A stretch of DNA of 64,000 nucleotides, taken from Streptomycetaceae bacterium (GTDB taxonomy: Bacteria > Actinomycetota > Actinomycetes > Nanopelagicales > Nanopelagicaceae). How positions within the stretch are numbered: position 1 is the first letter of the stretch; each line of letters begins with the position of its first letter. The stretch is taken from the NCBI GenBank assembly GCA_027490815.1, contig JAIXXJ010000039.1, positions 1-64,000 of the forward strand, read 5' to 3'. Under the pieces are notes generated by a model that saw only the letters and a list, made by a program, of their open reading frames with translations, had not been told where the DNA came from and searched no databases. The position numbers and the translations under genes are program-made. This document shows, piece after piece, positions 51,648-60,325 of this stretch.

Positions 51648-51732
51648 CTGACTCGTAGCTGTGGACTAGATCCCTAATCCGCAGGTTCTCACCCTTGTTG
51701 ATCCTCACTCTGGCCCCATGGTTAATCGGCCT
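51648..51732 (-). promoter_or_regulatory. Candidate c-di-AMP (ydaO-like) riboswitch
   Basis: On the minus strand the 5' leader contains, in order, GATTAACC, CCAGAGTGAGGATC, AGGGTGAGAACC, AGGGATCTAGTCC and ACAGCTACGAG. These recall the ydaO/yuaA consensus blocks (UUAAUC, CAGAGCGGGGGA, GGGGUGAAUCC, then ACAGCUAACC). Stems GTTGAT/ATCAAC, GGATTA/TAGTCC and a GCCTC/GAGGC hairpin just upstream can form. The downstream gene is a cell-wall hydrolase, a known target class of this riboswitch in Actinobacteria. The match is by eye, several blocks are shortened, and no covariance test was made. Confidence 0.45.
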
Positions 51733-51920
51733 CAAATGAGGCTTTATCAACTACGGGGATGGCTCTATCGTGCGCCACGAGGCCACCTCGGGCAAATCAA
51801 AGCCCGCTAAAGTCGCAAATTCACAGGTAAGTCTTTTGTTGTGGATGGGTAAAACCGCAGGTCAGTTAGGGCAATGTCCGAAATGCACCAAATGTGACTG
51901 TGAGATTGAATTAGGGGTGT

Positions 51921-53237
51921 TTACCCCGAGACTGGTCCTTCTAAAAGTTCAGTGACTAGGGCGGCAATCGGTGAGCGCTCACTTCTGGTCAAAGTCACGT
52001 GAGCAAAGAGGGGGTGCCCCTTCAAGGTTTCGACCACAGCCACGACTCCATCATGTCGACCCACCCGTAAGTTGTCTCTTTGGGCAATATCGTGAGTCAG
52101 AACCACTCTGGATGCCGTTCCTATTCTAGAAAGAACGGTTAACAAAACGCCCCGCTCTAGCGATTGGGCCTCATCAACGATGACAAAAGAGTCGTGAAGT
52201 GATCGGCCACGAATATGGGTCAGTGGCAAAACTTCAATGAGCCCTCGGTCGATGATCTCATCGATGACGGCCTGACTAACAAGGGCGCCCAAAGTGTCAA
52301 AGACTGCCTGAGCCCATGGCGACATCTTTTCACCTTCAGATCCTGGCAAGTAACCCAACTCTTGGCCGCCGACTGGATAGAGCGGGCGAAAGATGACCAC
52401 TTTCTTATGGAGACGTTTTTCCATGACCGCCTCTAACCCGGCACACAAAGCTAAAGCTGATTTTCCTGTTCCTGCTCGTCCGCCGAGGGAGATGATGCCG
52501 ATTGATTCATCTAACAAGATATCTAATGCAATTCTTTGTTCAGCGCTTCGGCCATGTAATCCAAAAGCCTGACGATCTCCTCTGACTAGCTTCAGTTGCT
52601 TATCGGCGGTGACACGGGCCAAGGCGCTGCTCTTTTGAGAGTGCAAAACAATTCCGGTGTGAACAGGCAGTTGATGTGCTGCTTCATGATCTGCCAGTTC
52701 TCGTGAATAGAGGTCATCGATTACAGATGAGTCAACATGTAACTCTTCAATCCCAGTCCAGCCGCTATTTGAAACAAGTTCAGCTAAATACTCTTGCGCC
52801 TCTACTCCCACCGATGATGCTTTAACGCGAAGCGGTAAATCCTTGGATACAAGCACTACGTCTTTGCCATCTGACATGAGGTTTTTTGCGATTGCAAGAA
52901 TCCGAGTGTCATTGGTTCCATCGCGTAAAAAGCCATTGGGTAGAGTCGAAAGATCTGTGTGATTGAGCTCGACAGATAAGGTGCCACCTTCGGGTGTAAT
53001 GCTTAGCGGTTTATCTAATCGACCATGAGTTATACGCAAATCATCTAATGCCCGAAGTGCTGCTCTGGCAAAGTAGCCCAGCTCTGGATGATCTCTTTTG
53101 GTCTCAAGCTCTCCGATGACTGCGATCGGAATAATCACTTCATGTTCGGCAAATTTAAGAAGGGCCCCTGGGTCTGCAAGCAAAACGCTAGTATCTAAAA
53201 CAAAGGTTTTTCGCCCTTTTTGGACCTTAGCAGCCAA
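51921..53237 (-). CDS. phoH: PIN-PhoH fusion ATPase
   Basis: 438 aa. N-terminal PIN nuclease domain (acidic residues D15 in [10 protein letters not shown]43, D110 and D133), then a PhoH-type ATPase/helicase domain: [10 protein letters not shown] (253-262), [21 protein letters not shown] (Walker B), and [14 protein letters not shown]. In Actinobacteria this PhoH2-like protein acts as an RNA helicase-ribonuclease in family studies. The 3' half of the gene appears G+C-richer than most neighbours. Located between uppS and the SLT gene. Confidence 0.93.
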   Translation of the reverse strand: MAAKVQKGRKTFVLDTSVLLADPGALLKFAEHEVIIPIAVIGELETKRDHPELGYFARAALRALDDLRITHGRLDKPLSITPEGGTLSVELNHTDLSTLPNGFLRDGTNDTRILAIAKNLMSDGKDVVLVSKDLPLRVKASSVGVEAQEYLAELVSNSGWTGIEELHVDSSVIDDLYSRELADHEAAHQLPVHTGIVLHSQKSSALARVTADKQLKLVRGDRQAFGLHGRSAEQRIALDILLDESIGIISLGGRAGTGKSALALCAGLEAVMEKRLHKKVVIFRPLYPVGGQELGYLPGSEGEKMSPWAQAVFDTLGALVSQAVIDEIIDRGLIEVLPLTHIRGRSLHDSFVIVDEAQSLERGVLLTVLSRIGTASRVVLTHDIAQRDNLRVGRHDGVVAVVETLKGHPLFAHVTLTRSERSPIAALVTELLEGPVSG

Positions 53238-53358
53238 TGCTTACTCCTACATTTAATTGTGTTGGGGGGGCTTTCTTCGGATAGTGAAAAGGTAGAACTA
53301 ATTGGCTATTAATTTGTGCAGACACGCTAGAGGCTAAAGTGAAATTTGACCTTTTTGT

Positions 53359-54153
53359 TTATGAACCAAAACGTCGTTGTCTCACAGAGTAAGAACGCAA
53401 GGCTCGAAGAAAATCTACCCGACGAAAATCAGGCCAATACGCTTCACAAAAGTAGTACTCAGATGAAGCACTTTGCCATAGTAAAAAACCACCTAGGCGT
53501 TGTTCCCCAGATGTGCGAATCAAGAGCTCGGGATCTGGTTGACCAGCTGTATATAAAAACTTTGAAATATCATCTGTTGTCAGGCTTGCTGCAGCATCTG
53601 AAAGCGAGCGCCCTGCATTTGCTTCTTGGCCCATGTAGTTTTTAACAGCGTCAACTATTTCGCGACGCCCGCCATAACTAATGGCCACGTTTACCTCTAC
53701 CCCATCGCTTCGGATTGGTTTTAAGGAGCTAAGTTTTTCATCTAGCCAGGAAGGAAGTAAATCCATGGCTCCTACCGCTTTTATATTCCAGCGGCCCGTT
53801 GCTGCTAACTCATCTACGGTTTGACCAATGATCTTTAGAAGAGCATCTATTTCGTCTTGGGATCGCTTGAAGTTGTCAGTTGAAAGTAACCACAATGTGA
53901 CAACCTTTACTTGAGCATCTTCACACCAACCCAAGAACTCAATGATTTTTCCGGCACCAGCTTTATGTCCGTGTGGATCGTGGGCAGTTGGATTTGATTT
54001 AGCCCATCTTCTATTTCCATCCAAAATCACGCCAACGTGATGGGGGGTTTTTGAAAAATCTAGAGACCGAACTAAGCGCCGTTCATAAAGCGGATAGAGC
54101 AGCGATTTAACTACCTTACGAATACTGTCGAACAACTCTGCGCTCCGCAGCAA
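53359..54153 (-). CDS. uppS: Isoprenyl (undecaprenyl/decaprenyl) diphosphate synthase
   Basis: 264 aa cis-prenyltransferase. Signature HVGVILDGNRRWAK (catalytic D45) near residues 39-52, then GHKAGAGKIIEFLGWC, VTLWLLSTDNFKRSQDEIDAL and the C-terminal DPELLIRTSGEQRLGGFLLWQSASSEYYF. It makes the lipid carrier for cell-wall synthesis from IPP. Its 5' end overlaps DUF3817 by 38 bases. Chain length cannot be told from the sequence. Confidence 0.95.
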   Translation of the reverse strand: MLRSAELFDSIRKVVKSLLYPLYERRLVRSLDFSKTPHHVGVILDGNRRWAKSNPTAHDPHGHKAGAGKIIEFLGWCEDAQVKVVTLWLLSTDNFKRSQDEIDALLKIIGQTVDELAATGRWNIKAVGAMDLLPSWLDEKLSSLKPIRSDGVEVNVAISYGGRREIVDAVKNYMGQEANAGRSLSDAAASLTTDDISKFLYTAGQPDPELLIRTSGEQRLGGFLLWQSASSEYYFCEAYWPDFRRVDFLRALRSYSVRQRRFGS

Positions 54154-54415
54154 ATGAAGCTATTGGAAGTGTGCCTGCAAGAATTAACCACACTGTCTTT
54201 TTGAGTGACCAACGTGCCTTTGTCGCAAATTGAAGAGCGGTTAAAACATATGCGGCATAGATCCATCCATGAACAAAAGGAATCCAGGCAACCATGGATT
54301 TCCAATCATCATTATTGAGAAGATAGACAACAGGTAGATCTACAAACCATAAAAGCAAAGACATTACACCTGCGATTATTGCCATAACCCTAAACCGCTT
54401 CATTGCACCGCTCAT
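54116..54415 (-). CDS. DUF3817 membrane protein
   Basis: 99 aa with three membrane helices (about residues 9-30, 42-65, 72-92). The segment VHGWIYAAYVLTALQFATKARW is the family signature of DUF3817, small integral membrane proteins of Actinobacteria with unknown function, in which the His-Gly step between helices is conserved. It overlaps SURF1 by 4 bases and uppS by 38, so the group is one transcript. Confidence 0.85.
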   Translation of the reverse strand: MSGAMKRFRVMAIIAGVMSLLLWFVDLPVVYLLNNDDWKSMVAWIPFVHGWIYAAYVLTALQFATKARWSLKKTVWLILAGTLPIASFAAERRVVRQYS

Positions 54416-55122
54416 GTGCTTACTCTACGACGATAAAAGGGTAGAAAGACAACTACAGCGGCCATAAGCCACCAGATCACTACGTAGGAAAGGTGCTGCC
54501 AGTAAAAGCCAGGGATTCGAGACTGCAATTTCTCTGGCACAACCCTGGTCCGTTCAAGTGATTGGTTTCGAGTAGCTTCAGAAGTTGCAACTACATATCC
54601 ATCAAAAAGATCCAGATCAGTCAAGGATGTAACAACCGCACTATCTAGCCGTGATATCTCACCGGGTTGGTTTCTGGCTCGATCACCATCTTGGCTCGCA
54701 ACAAGCAAACCTTCTATTTGAATATCCATCGATTGCGCAATGTCAGGATTTAATAATCTTTCAGACCATAGCCCGCGCACTATCAAGATTGCAGATCTAT
54801 CTCCGACCTGTAAAAGCGCAACCTCCCAATCTTGAATTACTCCATTCCCATCTTTTTGATTTGCAGCTTTAAAATTTGCAATGTACTTACCTGTTATAGA
54901 AACTGTTCGATTTAAAGCAGAGGGTGGAATTGCCTGTCGAGGGCTAGTAATTGATTCAAGTGGAACGACATTCATATCAACTGCCCTAGCAACTTTTAGT
55001 GATTCTTTTAAATCTGCAGCACGCTGTAATTGCCACAAACCTAAGGCGACAAAAAGTGCCGTTACAAGTAAGACTGCAACTACTTGTCCAAGTTTGGTAA
55101 GAAAACTACTCTTTTGAGTCAT
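54412..55122 (-). CDS. SURF1-family cytochrome oxidase assembly protein
   Basis: 236 aa from the ATG that follows the small membrane gene (a longer in-frame start overlaps that gene without reason). Two membrane helices frame the protein: residues 9-31 (VVAVLLVTALFVALGLWQLQRA) and about 212-232. The motifs LGLWQLQRAADLK and GFYWQHLSYVVIWWLMA are typical for SURF1. The periplasmic middle contains the YIANFKAANQ segment. It helps assemble heme in aa3-type oxidase. ATGA overlap with DUF3817. Confidence 0.88.
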   Translation of the reverse strand: MTQKSSFLTKLGQVVAVLLVTALFVALGLWQLQRAADLKESLKVARAVDMNVVPLESITSPRQAIPPSALNRTVSITGKYIANFKAANQKDGNGVIQDWEVALLQVGDRSAILIVRGLWSERLLNPDIAQSMDIQIEGLLVASQDGDRARNQPGEISRLDSAVVTSLTDLDLFDGYVVATSEATRNQSLERTRVVPEKLQSRIPGFYWQHLSYVVIWWLMAAVVVFLPFYRRRVST

Positions 55123-55240
55123 CGCTTCGATTAACACCCATGAAGCGCTTATAGAAACTACGCAACAGGAATGCGACGGCAATCACCAGCAGGCCAACTG
55201 TCAGGGAACCTGCTGAGCCCATAAATACATCTTCTTCCAT
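55106..55240 (-). CDS. 44-aa single-pass membrane protein
   Basis: Reads MEEDVFMGSAGSLTVG then LLVIAVAFLLRSFYKRF and ends MGVNRSDDSKE. One membrane helix (about residues 12-27) with an acidic N-terminus and a basic segment after it. Its stop codon lies inside the start of SURF1 (17-base overlap), so the two are coupled. The ATG has no ribosome site and only 14 bases separate it from the divergent DUF4307 start, pointing to leaderless transcripts. I do not recognise the family. It may belong to the cytochrome oxidase assembly cluster. Confidence 0.6.
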   Translation of the reverse strand: MEEDVFMGSAGSLTVGLLVIAVAFLLRSFYKRFMGVNRSDDSKE

Positions 55241-55254
55241 GAGATAATCATGTC

Positions 55255-55644
55255 ATGCAATCGCAAAGCCCGTTTGATTACGATGACCGTTACGGCATTA
55301 AAAAAGGTCGCAACTGGGTTGGTTTTGCAGTTTTCATCGCGATCGCAGGCATTGGATGGGTCACATGGGCCGGCCTTCACCATTCAAATCCTGCAATTCG
55401 CGTTCAATTGATTTCATTTACTGTCACTAGTGATCGTGAAACATCAGTTCGCTACTCAGTAGATAGAAACGGTGTTGGCGGTCCAGTCATTTGCACATTA
55501 ATTGCTAGGGATTATTACAAGAATATTGTTGGTCAATTAGATGAAGAGATTGCCACTGGAGAAGGAAAAGTTGAACTAACCACTGCAGTAGCCACACGCA
55601 TAGAGGCAGTTAATGCCGATGTGCAGGGTTGTCGCCCCAAGTAA
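55255..55644 (+). CDS. DUF4307 membrane protein
   Basis: 129 aa. The N-terminus DDRYGIKKGRNWVGF is followed by one membrane helix (about residues 22-40) and an extracellular beta-rich domain (IRVQLISFTVTSDRETSVRYSVDR, CTLIARDYYKNIVGQ) with two Cys (VICTLIA and VQGCRPK) that may form a disulfide. This is the DUF4307 pattern. Function unknown; in Actinobacteria it is commonly found just upstream of greA, as here (22 bases). Confidence 0.85.
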   Translation: MQSQSPFDYDDRYGIKKGRNWVGFAVFIAIAGIGWVTWAGLHHSNPAIRVQLISFTVTSDRETSVRYSVDRNGVGGPVICTLIARDYYKNIVGQLDEEIATGEGKVELTTAVATRIEAVNADVQGCRPK

Positions 55645-55666
55645 GTAACCAGTATCTTTAGACCTT

Positions 55667-56140
55667 ATGACGCAGACATGGCTTACTCAAGAAGCAGCTG
55701 ATCGCTTGCAAAGTGAACTGACCTTTCTCGAAGGTCCAGGTCGCAAAGAGATCACTGCAAAGATTGAGGCTGCACGCGCTGAAGGTGACTTAAAGGAAAA
55801 TGGTGGTTATCACGCAGCCCGTGATGAACAAGGAAAAATGGAAGCCCGTATCCGTCAATTAAAACAGATGTTAGAGACTGCCCACATTGGAACACCACCA
55901 GCAAGTGCGGATGGAAAAGTTGGTTCTGGAATGGTTGTGACGGCAATAATCGCCGGTGATGAAATGAAATTCTTGCTTGGATCTCGCGAGATCTCATCAG
56001 GTGATTTGGATGTCTATAGTGAAAACTCACCTTTAGGTGCTGCAGTTTTGGGCGCGGAAATTGGTATGAAGGTTAGTTACACAGCGCCAAATGGACGCGA
56101 GATTTCAGTTGAAATTGTTGCCGCCGAATTTTATGCCTAA
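55667..56140 (+). CDS. greA: Transcription elongation factor GreA
   Basis: 157 aa. The N-terminal coiled coil has the acidic tip EGDLKENGGYHAARDEQGKMEARIRQL, with the Asp and Glu that reach into the RNA polymerase channel. The C-terminal FKBP-like domain follows (SPLGAAVLGAEIGMKVSYTAPNG). It stimulates cleavage of backtracked transcripts. Co-directional with DUF4307 and convergent with the ABC permease gene. Confidence 0.96.
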   Translation: MTQTWLTQEAADRLQSELTFLEGPGRKEITAKIEAARAEGDLKENGGYHAARDEQGKMEARIRQLKQMLETAHIGTPPASADGKVGSGMVVTAIIAGDEMKFLLGSREISSGDLDVYSENSPLGAAVLGAEIGMKVSYTAPNGREISVEIVAAEFYA

Positions 56141-56158
56141 TTAACACTCTTACTTAAT

Positions 56159-56953
56159 CTAGGCAGAAGTATTTTTATACTTGCGAATGCTAAGTGGAAT
56201 GAAAATTAGCATTAACAAAAGCATATAAATCAAAGATGTTTCTAATGGGTTTTGACTCGGCCAAGAGTTAGCTGTTGCACCAAATTGATTTTCCAATCCA
56301 AATAGCTGTCGGCAGGCGGCAACCATAGATGAAACCGGATTCCACTCAGCAAAATATTGAAGCACTCTTGGCATTCCAGTTGTTGGGGCAAATGCATTAG
56401 AGAGGAACGTAAGTGGGAAAGTCACAATAAATCCAACATTTTGTACGGTTCTTGCATCCTTTACAGATAGACCAACAAAAATACCGATCCAAGAAAGAGC
56501 GTAACCAAACATAAATAGAAAGAAGAATGCAAGGATAATCTGAAAAATCCCTGAAGTTGGGCGCCAACCAACTACGTAACCAGTTATGGCCATAATTGCC
56601 AGTACTAAAATATTTAGAAGCGCATCACCAAAAGTTCGACCGATTACGACCGCTCCACGTGAAATGGGTAGAGATCTAAATCGATCAATTAATCCTTTTT
56701 TCATGTCTTCTGCCAAGCCAGATGCCGTTGCAACAAGGGTAAAGGCAACAGTCTGAACAAATATTCCAGGCATCAATAGCTGCACATAGCCACCTGGCTG
56801 ACCTGTATCGATAGAGCCACCAAAAACATATCGAAATAAGAGCACAAACATCACTGGTTGAATGGTTGAAAAAATGAGCACCTCAGGCACACGTGAGAGT
56901 TGCAACAGCTGTCTTTTTGTAATTACTAGAGCATCACTTATTGCATGATTCAT
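56159..56953 (-). CDS. ABC-2 type permease (DrrB-like)
   Basis: 264 aa with six membrane helices and the DrrB-type sequence QLSRVPEVLIFSTIQPVMFVLLFRYVFGG near the N-terminus. GLAEDMKKGLIDRFRSLPISRGAVVIGRT and the later VGLSVKDARTVQNVGFIVTFPLTFLSNAF are characteristic. With the ATPase upstream it should form a two-component exporter of the daunorubicin-resistance family; the real substrate may be a lipid or a drug. ATGA overlap with the ATPase. Confidence 0.88.
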   Translation of the reverse strand: MNHAISDALVITKRQLLQLSRVPEVLIFSTIQPVMFVLLFRYVFGGSIDTGQPGGYVQLLMPGIFVQTVAFTLVATASGLAEDMKKGLIDRFRSLPISRGAVVIGRTFGDALLNILVLAIMAITGYVVGWRPTSGIFQIILAFFFLFMFGYALSWIGIFVGLSVKDARTVQNVGFIVTFPLTFLSNAFAPTTGMPRVLQYFAEWNPVSSMVAACRQLFGLENQFGATANSWPSQNPLETSLIYMLLLMLIFIPLSIRKYKNTSA

Positions 56954-57930
56954 TTCTTTCGCCCTTTCATTGGTGTGAGAGCCTCTTCATTTACTTCTTC
57001 TGCAACGTGTCCAGTCAAGGAGAGGAACACGTCATCAAGAGATGGTCTCCGCAAACCAATATCAAGTGGATGAATCTTTGCATCATCTAATGCGCGCAAG
57101 GCCTCCATTAAATCCCTGGAGCCATTTACAACTGGCGCACTAACGGTTCTAGTGTTCACATAGGCGCTGTGCCCGCTAACCTTTGCCACGATTTCTTGAG
57201 TCTTTGCAATATCAGTGTTTTCTACAGTGATCTCTAATTTTTCCCCGCCAACTTGAGTCTTTAATGCATCAGATGTTCCACGGGCAATTACTGTTCCTCG
57301 ATCAATTACAGCAATATCATCAGCTAATTGATCTGCCTCTTCTAGATACTGCGTTGTTAGAAGGACCGTCACGCCACCAGTTACTAACTCTTGAATAACA
57401 CTCCACATATCTTGGCGACCACGAGGATCTAAACCTGTTGTTGGTTCATCTAAAAACAATACTTTTGGTCTAACAATCAGTGATGCTGCTAAATCAAGTC
57501 GACGACGCATTCCACCTGAATATGTCGTTATAGGTCTTTTGGCTGCTTCGGTTAGATCAAAGCGCTCTAACAACTCATTTGCGCGATCAACAGATTTTTG
57601 GCGACCTAAGTGATACAAACGCCCAAACATCACCAAGTTGTCCCAGCCAGTTAAAGTTTCATCAACTGCTGCATACTGACCTGAAAGTCCAATGACTTCG
57701 CGGACTTTTTCTGGGTTTTTAATGACATCGATCCCTGCAACTATTGCCGACCCAGAGTCTGGTTTTAAAAGTGTTGCAAGAATGCGAACAGTTGTTGTTT
57801 TTCCAGCCCCATTTGGACCTAATACACCTAGAACAGTTCCTTCTTCGACATCTAATGAAAGATCATTAAGTGCTTTTACTTCACCGTTTCGATAGGTTTT
57901 TACTAGGTGTTTGGCTTCTACTGTCTTCAC
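56950..57930 (-). CDS. ABC transporter ATP-binding protein (DrrA-like)
   Basis: 326 aa. Walker A GPNGAGKTTTVR (38-49), signature YSGGMRRRLDLA, Walker B VLFLDEPTTGLDP, and the switch segment TTQYLEEADQLAD. The DrrA-specific C-terminal extension of about 100 residues ends in LRRPSLDDVFLSLTG. GTG start. Operon with the permease. Divergent from the MFS gene, so two export systems share an 87-base promoter region. Confidence 0.9.
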   Translation of the reverse strand: MKTVEAKHLVKTYRNGEVKALNDLSLDVEEGTVLGVLGPNGAGKTTTVRILATLLKPDSGSAIVAGIDVIKNPEKVREVIGLSGQYAAVDETLTGWDNLVMFGRLYHLGRQKSVDRANELLERFDLTEAAKRPITTYSGGMRRRLDLAASLIVRPKVLFLDEPTTGLDPRGRQDMWSVIQELVTGGVTVLLTTQYLEEADQLADDIAVIDRGTVIARGTSDALKTQVGGEKLEITVENTDIAKTQEIVAKVSGHSAYVNTRTVSAPVVNGSRDLMEALRALDDAKIHPLDIGLRRPSLDDVFLSLTGHVAEEVNEEALTPMKGRKK

Positions 57931-58017
57931 GGGGTAACCTTACCAAGATGAGCGAAATTAAGTTAACACCGACCACATCACAAAATTTGGCACACAAAGA
58001 GATTTGGTGATTTTCGG

Positions 58018-59244
58018 TTGATCGCATCACCATTTAAGGGGCTTCCCCGAGAAGTTTCCATTCTCATAGCGGCCTCTTTCTTTGTAGCCGTAGGTTTTGG
58101 AATTGTTATGCCAGCTATTCCAGTCTTTGCAAAGTCCTTTGGAGTAAACAATGCGGCAATTGGATTTATGGTTTCTGCATTTGCAATTACACGTTTTGCG
58201 TCGGGTTTAATATCTGGAACCTTGACAGATCGATTTGGTGAGCGAAGAGTTTTTGCAACAGGTGTCTTTATGGTTGCTTTCTTCACATTCTTAGCTGGTA
58301 TTGCCCAGAATTATCATCAACTACTTATTTTTAGAGCAGCAGGTGGTCTAGGTTCTTCAATGTTCTCTGTTGCCGCCGGGTCAGTGATCATGCGCTCGGT
58401 TGATGACAACCATAGAGGCCATGCACAGTCGGTTTACCAAGGTGCATTTTTACTCGGTGGAATCGCAGGTCCTGCTATTGGCGGTCTACTGTCGATCATT
58501 TCACTTCGAGCACCTTTTTTTGTTTATTCAATTATGCTTTTTATTTCTGGAGTAGTCGCATTAGCGTTTTTGAAAAATAACTCATCTGTGCCTCATGCAA
58601 GTAAATCTAAGGAGACAGAGTCGACAAACATTGCACAAGCTTTTGCAATGAAGCCATATCGAATTGCTTTGATATTAGCCTTTATTTCAACCTGGGTATT
58701 TTTTGGATTGCGTGCATCAATACTTCCTATCTTCGTTACTGAGGAACTTAATTCAACGACCGCTGTTGTTGGTTATGGGCTTGCACTTTCTGCTGTTTTG
58801 CAAGGAATTTTTCTACTTCGTGCTGGGCGCTTTTCAGATTCTAAAGGCCGAAGGGCTGCTTCAATCATTGGAGCCAATGTTGTACTGGTTGGCGTACTTC
58901 TCTTGACGTTTGCAACAAATATTTGGATTTACTTGCTTTCCATGGCAGTTCTTGGACTTGGTGGGGCCTTTCTAGCAACTGTTCCGGCAAGCATCGTGGG
59001 AGACATAATTAAAGGAAAAGGCGGAAAAGTTATTGCTGTTTTCCAAATGGCCGGTGATGCGGGAATGATTGTTGGACCGGTTGTTATTGGATGGCTTTCA
59101 GATCTTTACTCATATCGAATTGCATTTGGTGCATCGGCTGCTATTTTCTTAATAGCTTTATATTTGGCCTACCAAATTCCAGAGACAAGAAATGCCGAAG
59201 GGCCCCAGGTTAATAACCTGAAGCCCCTCGATGAAGATCTTTGA
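58018..59244 (+). CDS. MFS transporter
   Basis: 408 aa with 12 predicted membrane helices. The loop motif GTLTDRFGERRVF between helices 2 and 3 and its copy GRFSDSKGRRAAS between 8 and 9 are typical of the drug:H+ antiporter type, though sugar or amino acid export is possible. TTG start, with the fold beginning immediately (SILIAASFFVAVGFGIVMPAIPVF). Stop codon adjoins the convergent BI-1 gene with no gap. Substrate unknown. Confidence 0.88.
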   Translation: MIASPFKGLPREVSILIAASFFVAVGFGIVMPAIPVFAKSFGVNNAAIGFMVSAFAITRFASGLISGTLTDRFGERRVFATGVFMVAFFTFLAGIAQNYHQLLIFRAAGGLGSSMFSVAAGSVIMRSVDDNHRGHAQSVYQGAFLLGGIAGPAIGGLLSIISLRAPFFVYSIMLFISGVVALAFLKNNSSVPHASKSKETESTNIAQAFAMKPYRIALILAFISTWVFFGLRASILPIFVTEELNSTTAVVGYGLALSAVLQGIFLLRAGRFSDSKGRRAASIIGANVVLVGVLLLTFATNIWIYLLSMAVLGLGGAFLATVPASIVGDIIKGKGGKVIAVFQMAGDAGMIVGPVVIGWLSDLYSYRIAFGASAAIFLIALYLAYQIPETRNAEGPQVNNLKPLDEDL

Positions 59245-60030
59245 TTAGTCGTTGCCACGCAAGATTGAAAGCAAACGAAGAACCTCCATGTACAACCAAA
59301 CGATTGTGACCATGAGTCCAAATGCTGCTCTCCATGACTCTGACTGCGGTACTCCTGCATTAATACTGTTTTGAATCTGATCAAAATCTAGAATCAAGAA
59401 GAATGCTGCAAGCACCATTCCACCAGCTGCAAGAATGAGACCAAATCCACCAATGCTATAAAGGCTTGCACCGAAGAATGATCCAACAAGTGAAACCATT
59501 GCCAAGACGAAGTAACCCAAAAGGGCAGTCATTAACACCTTAGTAAATTTAGGTGTTACACGAATTCGTCCGCTCTTGTATGCAAACAACATTGCAGCAA
59601 ATGCTGAAATTGTTACCAAAATTGCTTGGCTTACAATTCCGTCATAAACAGTGTTGTACATATTGCTAAGAGTTCCAAGTGCTAAACCTTGAAAAGCTGC
59701 ATAGGCAATTACAAGTGCTGGCTTAACGCTCTTGCTAAAAACATTTACCATTGCAAGTACAAGTCCACCAATAAAGCCGAGCAATAACGCTCCGCCACCG
59801 AGGTTAAGTGTCCATGCAGCAGCACCAACTGTCACAAGGACTGCAAAAAGAATTGCAGTGCGTGTTACAACATCATCAATAGTCATTCGACCAGTACGAA
59901 GTGATGATGCAGCTGGTGAGTTATACAAATTCTCTAGCGCTGCTGGGTCTGAGTTAATTGTGCTCGGATCAAATGCAGCGTATCCACGCTGATTAAACGC
60001 CCGTCCTAAAACAGGGTTTGAACTGCGCAT
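59245..60030 (-). CDS. Bax inhibitor-1/YccA-family membrane protein
   Basis: 261 aa from the ATG with AAGGAG at 8-base spacing; a longer frame upstream contains that site and is rejected. Seven membrane helices follow a 60-residue soluble N-terminus with NSPAASSLRTGRMTIDDVVTRTAIL. The motifs AAFQGLALGTLSNMY and FDQIQNSINAGVPQSESWRAAFGLMVTIVWLYMEVLRLLS (Asp pair in the pore region) match the BI-1 family. Bacterial members act as pH-sensitive calcium leak channels. Single gene, preceded by the tRNA on the same strand. Confidence 0.92.
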   Translation of the reverse strand: MRSSNPVLGRAFNQRGYAAFDPSTINSDPAALENLYNSPAASSLRTGRMTIDDVVTRTAILFAVLVTVGAAAWTLNLGGGALLLGFIGGLVLAMVNVFSKSVKPALVIAYAAFQGLALGTLSNMYNTVYDGIVSQAILVTISAFAAMLFAYKSGRIRVTPKFTKVLMTALLGYFVLAMVSLVGSFFGASLYSIGGFGLILAAGGMVLAAFFLILDFDQIQNSINAGVPQSESWRAAFGLMVTIVWLYMEVLRLLSILRGND

Positions 60031-60153
60031 ATCTTTTTCTCCTTCTTTCAAGCCCTGAGAATTTCCCAAGGTTTTCAAGCACCATAATCGTACGGTTACT
60101 CAACTTTGGAGGCCAATTAAAGTGGGCCAACTTGCTTAAAAAGTACTGAGAAA

Positions 60154-60229
60154 TGGTGCCCCGAGTGGGGGTCGAACCCACACTGGGAGGATTTTAAGTC
60201 CTCTGCCTCTGCCATTGGGCTATCGGGGC
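60154..60229 (-). tRNA. tRNA with TAA anticodon and short variable loop
   Basis: 76 bases including an encoded CCA. Acceptor GCCCCGA/TCGGGGC, D-arm GCC/GGC, anticodon stem GAGGA/TCCTC around CTTAAAA, T-arm GTGGG TTCGACC CCCAC. The anticodon reads TAA, which decodes UUA as leucine. Bacterial tRNA-Leu normally has a long variable arm (class II), but here only five bases (CCAGT) separate the anticodon and T stems. It may be a leucine tRNA of unusual shape or may be charged by another synthetase. A class II tRNA-Leu(TAA) elsewhere in the genome is expected. Confidence 0.88.
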
Positions 60230-60325
60230 GTTACCAAGTTAGTTACAAGCGGGGGTAAATCTACACTTAATTTGCGGAACAAAATCCCATTATTTTCTCG
60301 ATTAAATCCTCAATCTAATCTTTAC

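Noticed and set aside
51770-51955. Plus-strand frame of 61 codons with a CPKCTKCDC stretch
   Set aside because: It begins at a GTG within the SLT leader region and runs into the 3' end of phoH on the other strand; there is no ribosome site and the Cys cluster is not in a recognisable domain. The minus-strand leader explains the region better.
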